From positions 1-13,299 of the forward strand of contig MNYL01000247.1 of assembly GCA_001873075.1 (NCBI GenBank): a stretch of 13,299 nucleotides of DNA, in the 5' to 3' direction. Every line of letters starts with the position of its first letter. Within the stretch, counting starts at the first letter, position 1. The DNA comes from Fibrobacteres bacterium CG2_30_45_31 (GTDB taxonomy: Bacteria > Fibrobacterota > Fibrobacteria > Fibrobacterales > Fibrobacteraceae). This document shows, in pieces, positions 7,906 through 13,299 of this stretch. The notes beneath the pieces were generated by a model. That model did not search any database. It was not told the origin of the DNA and saw nothing but the letters and a program-made list of their open reading frames with translations. The position numbers were made by a program, and so were the translations under genes.

Positions 7906-8556
7906 TCAGCCACCTTCAGGAACTAAATAGGTCGTTTGAGAGGGACTCGATGCAATCACATCGAGAATCTGACTCAAATGTTTTTCATTATGCACAAAAT
8001 CAATATTATCTGTATTGACGATCAACACGGGACAATCGCTATAATGCCAAAAATGATGATTATAGCGTTCCAACAAATCGCGCAGATAATTCCCTTCAAT
8101 ACCTCTCTCCATAGGACGATTTCGACCTTGGATGCGATGCATAAGCGTCTGGACACTCGCTTGAAGATACACCACAAAATCGGGTTTCGGTAAATCTTTG
8201 GAAAGTACCGTCGATACGGTCTCATACATCGCCATTTCGCTATCAGTCAGGTTTTGCAAAGCAAAAATGCGATCCTTATCAAAGGTATAATCACTAATGA
8301 CTAGATTGCGGAATAAATCATTTTGAACAAAAGTATCTTGAAACTGTCTATGACGAGAGAGCAAAAAGAAAAGCTGCGCCTGGAAAGCATAAGCTTCTGG
8401 ATTCTCGTAAAATTTGGGAAGAAAAGGATTCTCCGCAAATTCCTCTTCAATAAGCGTCGCTTCTAATTTGTCCGCAAGCACTCGAGCTAAAGAGGTTTTT
8501 CCCACACCAATAACGCCTTCAATGGCAAGAAAGCGAATGCCTGCGTCTAATTTCAT
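7906..8556 (-). CDS. Deoxynucleoside kinase (dAK/dGK family)
   Basis: 216 residues. Family members phosphorylate salvaged deoxynucleosides to dNMPs with ATP. Motifs: P-loop GVIGVGKTS (14-22), the substrate-side IEEEFAENPFL (36-46), the aromatic/Gln stretch AYAFQAQLFFLLSRHRQ, SDYTFDKDRIFA (the DYxFxKDxxFA form common in bacterial deoxyadenosine/deoxyguanosine kinases, in place of the DRS of other subgroups), and an Arg-rich lid RIQGRNRPMERGI. Which base is preferred cannot be read from this. The ATG has AGGA about 7 bases upstream. It starts 21 bases after the folK stop and is followed by panC after 4 bases. From memory, kinases of this family sit beside folK and pan genes in several phyla, so the cluster looks conserved and not accidental. 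Confidence 0.93.
   Translation of the reverse strand: MKLDAGIRFLAIEGVIGVGKTSLARVLADKLEATLIEEEFAENPFLPKFYENPEAYAFQAQLFFLLSRHRQFQDTFVQNDLFRNLVISDYTFDKDRIFALQNLTDSEMAMYETVSTVLSKDLPKPDFVVYLQASVQTLMHRIQGRNRPMERGIEGNYLRDLLERYNHHFWHYSDCPVLIVNTDNIDFVHNEKHLSQILDVIASSPSQTTYLVPEGG
7910..7916 (-). promoter_or_regulatory. Ribosome-binding site deciding the panC start
   Basis: AAGGTGG on the minus strand, 8 bases before the ATG at 7899-7901 and inside the end of the kinase gene. It favours the ATG over the GTG at 7911-7913, which would lie within the site itself. Confidence 0.7.
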
Positions 8557-8577
8557 GGGAATCCTATAGAGAAGGGA

Positions 8578-9087
8578 TTAAAGCTCATTTTCTTCCACCT
8601 TACGAAAGTGAAGAGGAGATTCTGTTGTTTGTAATTCCACGAGCAACTCCTGAACAGAACGCCCCACCAATGGATCAATCCAGTCTGGGGCAATATCACA
8701 AAGAGGCACTAGTACGAATTGACGCTTGGTAGCTTCTGGATGCGGGAGTGTCGGACGACCTTTACTGATCGTTTCTCCGTGGTAAAGCAAATCCAAATCA
8801 ATTTCTCGCGCTTGCCAATGACCACGCGGTTTTCGCCCCAAAAATAGTTCCGTCCCCTTAAGGTAGTTCAGCAAATGGTCTTTTCCACGCGTATACCAAA
8901 AACTCACCACTTGATTAAAATAAGGACCCTGTCCAACAGGACCCACTGGAGGGGTTTCATAAATGGGACTTTCTTTCCAACCACCCACAGCAATGTGCTT
9001 TAGCATCTCGCGCGCTTCAGCAAGATGTACCCCCCGCGGGGAAAGATTACTGCCCAAGGCAATGAATACTCTTTCTAATGATTCCAC
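8578..9087 (-). CDS. folK: 2-amino-4-hydroxy-6-hydroxymethyldihydropteridine pyrophosphokinase (HPPK)
   Basis: 169 residues from the GTG at 9085-9087. HPPK transfers pyrophosphate from ATP to 6-hydroxymethyl-dihydropterin, the step before dihydropteroate synthase in folate synthesis. Motifs: VFIALGSNLS at the N-terminus (family hallmark), YETPPVG and YFNQVVSF (pterin pocket), GHWQAREIDLDLLYHG (the metal-binding DLD motif; the usual Pro before Arg is Ala here), and LPHPEATKRQFVLVPLCDIAPDW. The start is uncertain: the frame is open to a GTG at 9127-9129, giving 183 residues, but the extra 14 residues (starting with GKIGGNRK) do not look like the family, and the G-rich stretch just before 9087 is too close to be an ideal binding site. 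It is first gene of the folK-kinase-panC operon and divergent from rho. Confidence 0.94.
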   Translation of the reverse strand: MESLERVFIALGSNLSPRGVHLAEAREMLKHIAVGGWKESPIYETPPVGPVGQGPYFNQVVSFWYTRGKDHLLNYLKGTELFLGRKPRGHWQAREIDLDLLYHGETISKGRPTLPHPEATKRQFVLVPLCDIAPDWIDPLVGRSVQELLVELQTTESPLHFRKVEENEL

Positions 9088-9245
9088 GCCCCTAATATAG
9101 ATTTTACGATTCCCCCCTATCTTCCCCACCTTAGTGAAAAACAGGGGAAATATTCTAGGGAAAGCAGAAAATAAGCAATAAAGTCATAAATTTTTCGAGA
9201 GAATAGAATGCCAAAAGCATTAAATTTATGTATCTTCCCCACAAG

Positions 9246-9329
9246 AATTGAGCTAAACGCGCCAAACAATTCTAAAGAACTATCCAAACATTTATTACGG
9301 ATTATAGCGTTATCAACGATAGCTCAATT
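9246..9329 (+). promoter_or_regulatory. Long-range inverted repeat in the rho upstream region
   Basis: AATTGAGCTA at 9246-9255 and TAGCTCAATT at 9320-9329 are perfect 10-base complements. The pairing can continue inward with AACGC (9256-9260) and GCGTT (9307-9311), leaving an 8-base bulge on the right side; a small competing hairpin CGTT-ATC-AACG lies at 9308-9318. The right arm ends 32 bases before the rho GTG. This could be a folded 5' leader controlling rho, or paired operator sites between the divergent folK and rho genes. I see no known riboswitch pattern, and no convincing promoter was found in the gap 9088-9361. Confidence 0.45.
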
Positions 9330-9351
9330 TTCAAATTCAAGAATATATACT

Positions 9352-9356
9352 AGGAG
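9352..9356 (+). promoter_or_regulatory. Ribosome-binding site deciding the rho start
   Basis: AGGAG, five bases before the GTG at 9362. This is the only good site near the beginning of the frame and supports the GTG start that keeps the whole N-terminal extension. Confidence 0.75.
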
Positions 9357-9361
9357 TCTCT

Positions 9362-11239
9362 GTGCCAAGACCGAGAAAAAATCCCGACGACACTACCGTA
9401 AAATTAATTTCCGATTCCATTCCTGTTGACACGCCACTACCCAATCTTGATGCTCTCGGCGACCTCGCAAGGCCCATTGCTTTCCCAGAAGACCAGGAAA
9501 TTAATCATCCAAGTCGTGGACGCGGACGCCCCCGCAAAATTCATTCACAACCAGAACCCGAAGAACAGCCTGTGTCATACGAAAACCAACCCGTATCTTC
9601 AGAAAATTCCCAAAGTTATGAATCGAGAGAAAACGCAGAAATGTCGGAAAGAGTCGAAACGCAAGGATTCTCTGCGCCCTCTGAAATGACTTCTGAAAGG
9701 GCCGCACCGACTCCAGAAATACAAGCGACGAATACCATGGGCAACCAGCCCTTGCCTTATAACAACAATCAGGGCAGTAATAATGGGGAACGTCACTACA
9801 ATAACAATAACAACTCCAAATTTGATAAGTACGGCAAACACCCGAAATTCAATAAATTCAATAAGCCTGGCAACAATAATAACATCAATAACAACAACAA
9901 TCGTCGCGGTCGTTATCTCCCCCAAGATGATCTTCCCGATGACTTAATTCAGGCTCCACCAGCAGACCCCGAAAAGGTCGCACTTGCTGTCCAGAAATGG
10001 AAAGAACTCCGCAATGCGCCTATGTATGAATTACAGCGCATGGCGATGGAACTTGAAATTCAAGATGTCAAACGCTTGCGTAAACAGGCTATTATTTACC
10101 GCATTTTGGGTGCTACTGCAGGGGAAGATACCCCTATTTACACCGAAGGCGTGTTGGAAATTCTGAATGAAGGTTATGGATTCCTCAGAAGTGCAGATCT
10201 GAATTACCTTGCAGGCCCGGATGACATTTATATTAGCCCGAACCAAATTCGCCGTTTTGAATTAAAAACCGGGGATTCTATTTCCGGTCAAGTACGCCAA
10301 CCGCGTGATAACGAAAAATATTTTGGCTTGATGCGTATTGATACCATCAATTACGATAGCCCAGAAAAAGCGAAACGTCGCGTGGCATTTGAATACCTTA
10401 CCCCCATTCATCCTTTTGAAAAATTCAATTTGGAATGGAGCAAGGACGAACTCAGTACCCGTATTATGGATCTGTTTACCCCCATTGGTAAAGGTCAGCG
10501 CGGTATTCTTTTGGCGCCACCTCGTACCGGAAAAACGGTGCTTTTACAAAATATGGCAAACGCCATCGCAAAGAATCACCCAGAAGTAAAACTCTTAGTG
10601 CTCCTCATCGATGAACGCCCGGAAGAAGTCACAGATATGCGCCGCCATGTGAAGGGTGAAGTGCTTGCCTCCACATTTGATGAACCACCAGAACGCCATA
10701 CCCAAGTTGCAGATATTGTCCTCGAAAAGGCGAAGCGTCTTGTGGAATACGGCAACGATGTGGTGATTCTTCTCGATTCTATTACGCGTTTCGCCCGCGC
10801 CAACAACGTGGTTATTCCTCACTCCGGTAAGATTCTCTCTGGGGGTGTCGATGCCATGGCATTGCAACGCCCGAAGCGATTCTTTGGTGCCGCGCGTAAA
10901 ATTGAAAACGGGGGTTCTCTCACCATCATCGGTACGGCACTTATCGAAACCGGTAGTCGTATGGATGAAGTGATCTTTGAAGAATTCAAAGGCACCGGCA
11001 ATATGGAACTCGTACTTGATCGCCGCATTGCAGAAAAACGGATCTGGCCCGCCATTGATATTTTCAAATCCGGCACCCGCAAAGAAGAGCTTCTCCTTTC
11101 TGAAGAAGTACTTCGTCGCGTCTGGATTCTTCGCCGCTATCTCCAAGATCAAACCTCTACGGAAATCATGGAATTTATGCGCGATAAGATGTTGAAAACA
11201 GATAACAATAAAGATTTCCTCTCTTCCATGAATGGATAA
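9362..11239 (+). CDS. rho: Transcription termination factor Rho with a long disordered, Asn-rich N-terminal extension
   Basis: 625 residues, about 200 more than E. coli Rho (419). Rho is a hexameric RNA translocase that ends transcription by pulling on the nascent RNA with ATP. The GTG start has AGGAG five bases upstream. Residues 1-205 are extra and low complexity: RPRK at 3-6, GRGRPRK at 53-59 (AT-hook-like), a Glu/Ser/Gln-rich part, then an Asn-rich part at about 124-180 with runs of five Asn and a KFDKYGKHPKFNKFNK stretch. The Rho core follows: N-terminal helical domain from about 213, RNA-binding cold-shock-like domain (GYGFLRSADLNYLAGPDDIY, about 271-290), Walker A APPRTGKT (385-392), LLIDERPEEVTDM, Walker B VVILLD (467-472), R-loop SGKILSGGVD, and GTRKEELL near the end. 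All core motifs are intact, so it should be active. It is first in a likely operon with proC, 12 bases downstream. Confidence 0.98.
   Translation: MPRPRKNPDDTTVKLISDSIPVDTPLPNLDALGDLARPIAFPEDQEINHPSRGRGRPRKIHSQPEPEEQPVSYENQPVSSENSQSYESRENAEMSERVETQGFSAPSEMTSERAAPTPEIQATNTMGNQPLPYNNNQGSNNGERHYNNNNNSKFDKYGKHPKFNKFNKPGNNNNINNNNNRRGRYLPQDDLPDDLIQAPPADPEKVALAVQKWKELRNAPMYELQRMAMELEIQDVKRLRKQAIIYRILGATAGEDTPIYTEGVLEILNEGYGFLRSADLNYLAGPDDIYISPNQIRRFELKTGDSISGQVRQPRDNEKYFGLMRIDTINYDSPEKAKRRVAFEYLTPIHPFEKFNLEWSKDELSTRIMDLFTPIGKGQRGILLAPPRTGKTVLLQNMANAIAKNHPEVKLLVLLIDERPEEVTDMRRHVKGEVLASTFDEPPERHTQVADIVLEKAKRLVEYGNDVVILLDSITRFARANNVVIPHSGKILSGGVDAMALQRPKRFFGAARKIENGGSLTIIGTALIETGSRMDEVIFEEFKGTGNMELVLDRRIAEKRIWPAIDIFKSGTRKEELLLSEEVLRRVWILRRYLQDQTSTEIMEFMRDKMLKTDNNKDFLSSMNG
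9731..9901 (+). repeat. Low-complexity AAC/AAT codon run in rho
   Basis: This stretch encodes the Asn-rich part of the Rho extension (about residues 124-180), with repeated AAC and AAT triplets including short perfect runs (for example aacaacaacaat near 9891). It is an imperfect triplet repeat that could change length in frame. Mixed use of both Asn codons means the protein composition, not just the DNA repeat, is being kept. Confidence 0.7.
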
Positions 11240-11251
11240 AGGAGTTTCGGA

Positions 11252-12055
11252 ATGAGTAAAAAAATTTCCTTTGTCGGCGCAGGCAATATGGGTAGCGCCA
11301 TTTTGCGGGGTCTTCTCGGTTCGGGATACTCCACAAAGGACATTTCGTTTTTTGAGCCCTATGATGTCACCGCACAAACGTTAGTGGCACTGGGTCCAAA
11401 GCGTATCCCTGATTTTGAAACGTTGGCAAAAGATGCAGACGTTCTTTTCCTTTGCGTGAAACCGCAGATTTTCAAAACAGCCTCTGTGGAATGGAAACTT
11501 GCGCTCAACAAAATTTCTAATTCTCCTGTCATTATTTCGATCATGGCGGGCGTCTCTAGAAAAACGCTTCTCGATGCCCTAGGAACGAAATTCAGCATCA
11601 TTCGCGTCATGCCCAATCTTCCTTTGACCGTTGGTAAAGGCACAGTAGCCATCGCCACCGATTCCATCTCAGAAGAAAACCTTGCCCTTACCGAAAGTCT
11701 TTTTGCTCCTGTCGGCACCACCGTTCGCGTTCAAGAATCTTTAATGGATGCGGTTACAGGCCTTTCCGGTAGCGCACCGGCCTATGTTTTCGAATTTATC
11801 GAAGGCCTTGTCAGAGGGGGCGTACGGATGGGTCTTTCTCGCACGGTCGCCATGCAACTTGCACTGGGTACAATTGAAGGTAGCGTGGAAATGGTCAGGA
11901 AAACCAATCAGGGCCCCGGTGAACTCTGCGCCATGGTTTGTTCGCCTGCTGGTACCACAATCGCAGGCATCCAAGCGTTGGAAGACGGTGGATTCAAAGG
12001 CACGCTCATGCATGCGGTTGAAGCCGCCACCAAACGCTCTAAAGAACTCGGTTAA
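11252..12055 (+). CDS. proC: Pyrroline-5-carboxylate reductase
   Basis: 267 residues, normal length. ProC reduces pyrroline-5-carboxylate to proline with NAD(P)H, the last step of proline synthesis, in the cytoplasm. Motifs: Rossmann dinucleotide loop VGAGNMGSA (8-16), the FLCVKPQ turn, RVMPNLP, the dimer/active-site stretch DAVTGLSGSAPAYVF (about 166-180), and CSPAGTTIAGIQALEDGGF (from about 230). The last is usually SPGGTT; the Ala in place of Gly is a mild change. AAGGAG lies about 7 bases before the ATG. It starts 12 bases after rho and is followed after 8 bases by the sigma-54 activator, so all three are probably one transcript. No proA or proB is in view. Confidence 0.97.
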   Translation: MSKKISFVGAGNMGSAILRGLLGSGYSTKDISFFEPYDVTAQTLVALGPKRIPDFETLAKDADVLFLCVKPQIFKTASVEWKLALNKISNSPVIISIMAGVSRKTLLDALGTKFSIIRVMPNLPLTVGKGTVAIATDSISEENLALTESLFAPVGTTVRVQESLMDAVTGLSGSAPAYVFEFIEGLVRGGVRMGLSRTVAMQLALGTIEGSVEMVRKTNQGPGELCAMVCSPAGTTIAGIQALEDGGFKGTLMHAVEAATKRSKELG

Positions 12056-12063
12056 AAGGCGTT

Positions 12064-13299
12064 ATGGTCGTAGACACAAGGACACGCATTTTACTGCTCA
12101 GTCAGGAAAACGCGACCGTTTCCTTTGTTCAAGACGTACTCGCGAGTGTCAATTACGAGGTGGACATTTGTTCACAACCCACAGAAATGACCTCCTGTAT
12201 CAGGTCCTTTATTCCTGCGATTGCGGTTCTCGACTTGGATTATGCGGATCTCTCCAATACTGCCATCCTGGAAAATTTACGCAAGGCTTCTCCTGAAACT
12301 TTATTTTTGGGTTACGCCCAAGAGACCACCGATGTAACATTCGCGACACTCTCTCATTTGGAAGGGTTTCTCAGTATCGAAGACGTGCATCTTCAATTCA
12401 TGACGCACATTCTTCGACTCCGAGAGCTGTATCGTTTGCGCCACCAATTTCATGTGAGTCTTCGTAAAATTGTGGGCCATAGTGCTAGCGTTCAAAAGCT
12501 CTATCACCATGTTGAAAAAGCGATTCCGAGCAAAGGGACCGTGCTCATCCAAGGCGAATCGGGCGTAGGCAAAGAGCTTGTCGCAAGAGCCATTGCAAGT
12601 GTACAACCGAAATTTGTTATTGTCAATTGCAGTGCCATTCCTGAAAATTTATTTGAAAGCGAACTCTTTGGGCACCTACGAGGAGCCTTTACAGGAGCGA
12701 ATACAGATCGAATCGGCCTTTTTGAAGCCGCCGCAGACGGGGCTTTATTCTTGGATGAAATTGGGGACATGCCCCTCTCCATGCAAACCAAATTACTCCG
12801 CGCCCTTCAAGATGGAGAAATTCGCCCTGTGGGGGCCAATCGCCCACGACAAGTTTCGGTGCGCGTTATCGCCGCCACCAATAGAGACCTCAAACAAGAA
12901 ATTGCGAGAGGAAAATTTCGCGAAGATCTTTTCTATCGCTTAAATGTCATCCCAATCCGGGTCCCTCCACTCCGCGATCGCCGCGAAGATATCCCTGAGC
13001 TCATTACGCATTTTCTTTCCATGTACTCCCCCTCTGGCATCATCCCAGAAATTCAAGCAGAAGCGAAGCAGGTTCTTTTGAACTACTCTTGGCCTGGAAA
13101 TATTCGCGAATTGGAAAATATCATTCACCGAGCGGTTTCCTTTATGGATAATGGAGTGATCACCCTAAAGGATCTTTTCATTGATGAGCCCCCTATTGAA
13201 ATCGGGAAAGCGAGCCCCTCTACACTCTCTTGGGCGACCATGAATTATGATCAATTCAAAGAATTTCAGAGAGAGCAAGAACGGGGATTTATCACCCAA
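12064..13299 (+). CDS. Sigma-54-dependent transcriptional activator with a degenerate receiver domain, 3' end missing
   Basis: An open frame of 412 codons from an ATG with AAGG four bases upstream to the right edge, no stop. Residues 1-120 look like a response-regulator receiver: D57 falls in VLDLDYADL at the expected phosphorylation site, but the N-terminal acidic pair is replaced (LLLSQEN, S13-Q14), and the switch Thr and conserved Lys are not found at LFLGYAQ and GFLSIEDV. Residues 137 on form a complete AAA+ sigma-54 interaction domain: Walker A GESGVGKE (164-171), NCSAIPENLFESELFGH, the sigma-54 contact loop GAFTGA (207-212), Walker B LFLDE with D231-E232, the FREDLFYRLNVIP region (about 285-297) and WPGNIRELEN (343-352). 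The loop before NCSAIP is shorter than usual (ASVQPKFVIV). A Fis-type DNA-binding helix-turn-helix is expected after the edge. Family sure; signal and targets unknown. Confidence 0.93.
   Translation, partial: MVVDTRTRILLLSQENATVSFVQDVLASVNYEVDICSQPTEMTSCIRSFIPAIAVLDLDYADLSNTAILENLRKASPETLFLGYAQETTDVTFATLSHLEGFLSIEDVHLQFMTHILRLRELYRLRHQFHVSLRKIVGHSASVQKLYHHVEKAIPSKGTVLIQGESGVGKELVARAIASVQPKFVIVNCSAIPENLFESELFGHLRGAFTGANTDRIGLFEAAADGALFLDEIGDMPLSMQTKLLRALQDGEIRPVGANRPRQVSVRVIAATNRDLKQEIARGKFREDLFYRLNVIPIRVPPLRDRREDIPELITHFLSMYSPSGIIPEIQAEAKQVLLNYSWPGNIRELENIIHRAVSFMDNGVITLKDLFIDEPPIEIGKASPSTLSWATMNYDQFKEFQREQERGFITQ

Noticed and set aside
9152..9178. Minus-strand TTGCTT and TAGAAT as a folK promoter
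   Set aside because: The spacing is only 15 bases and both boxes are imperfect; too weak to annotate.
9345..9350. TATACT resembling a -10 box before rho
   Set aside because: Transcription from it would begin at or after the rho ribosome-binding site, so it is unlikely to be the promoter.
9208..9429. 73-codon plus-strand frame upstream of and overlapping rho
   Set aside because: It runs into rho in another frame, has no ribosome-binding site and its composition is that of AT-rich intergenic DNA. A regulatory leader peptide cannot be fully excluded.
9599..9925. 108-codon minus-strand frame rich in Ile and Val opposite the Asn codons of rho
   Set aside because: The Ile/Val richness is simply the reverse complement of AAC/AAT repeats.
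10595..11377. 260-codon minus-strand open frame antisense to rho
   Set aside because: It overlaps the most conserved part of Rho and the start of proC, and has no family-like features; a shadow of the real coding strand.

Overview
The window is about 13.3 kb of ordinary, gene-dense bacterial chromosome. I see no rRNA, tRNA, CRISPR array, transposase or other mobile element, and no gap above 300 bases. The set of genes points to a Gram-negative member of the FCB group, most likely Fibrobacterota. The reasons are a lipoprotein with a clear lipobox, two probable outer-membrane beta-barrel proteins of unfamiliar sequence, an SMC with a Bacteroidetes-like ATPase head, and a Rho factor with a long Asn-rich N-terminal extension. 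The phylum is an inference from style, not from a marker gene.

Layout. Minus-strand block at 1-5927, read right to left: a probable outer-membrane protein (4725-5879), a small lipoprotein whose start overlaps its stop by 4 bases (4360-4728), the chromosome condensation protein SMC (777-4328) and, after a 113-base gap, the first 221 codons of a membrane-anchored, Cache-like sensor protein cut by the left edge. Divergent from this block is a second signal-peptide-bearing beta-barrel-like protein on the plus strand (6050-6886). It converges on a minus-strand metabolic operon, with a rho-independent terminator between them (about 7001-7028). That operon reads folK (folate), deoxynucleoside kinase (dNTP salvage) and panC (pantothenate/CoA), over 9087 to 7050. 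Divergent from folK, a plus-strand block holds rho, proC (proline synthesis) and a sigma-54 activator cut by the right edge (9362-13299), with gaps of only 12 and 8 bases, so it is probably one transcript.

How the genes relate. The operons mix housekeeping functions: chromosome segregation with envelope proteins, cofactor synthesis with nucleoside salvage, and transcription termination with proline synthesis and a transcriptional activator. The last two blocks share a 274-base divergent control region (9088-9361) that contains a long-range inverted repeat in the probable rho leader.

Points worth a second look: the roughly 200-residue disordered, Asn-rich, AT-hook-like N-terminus of Rho; the sigma-54 activator whose receiver domain keeps a candidate phospho-Asp but has lost the acidic pair, the switch Thr and the Lys; a run of nine G in the coding strand of the outer-membrane protein gene; and the paired elements upstream of rho. 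I do not see an obvious new defence or mobile system here.
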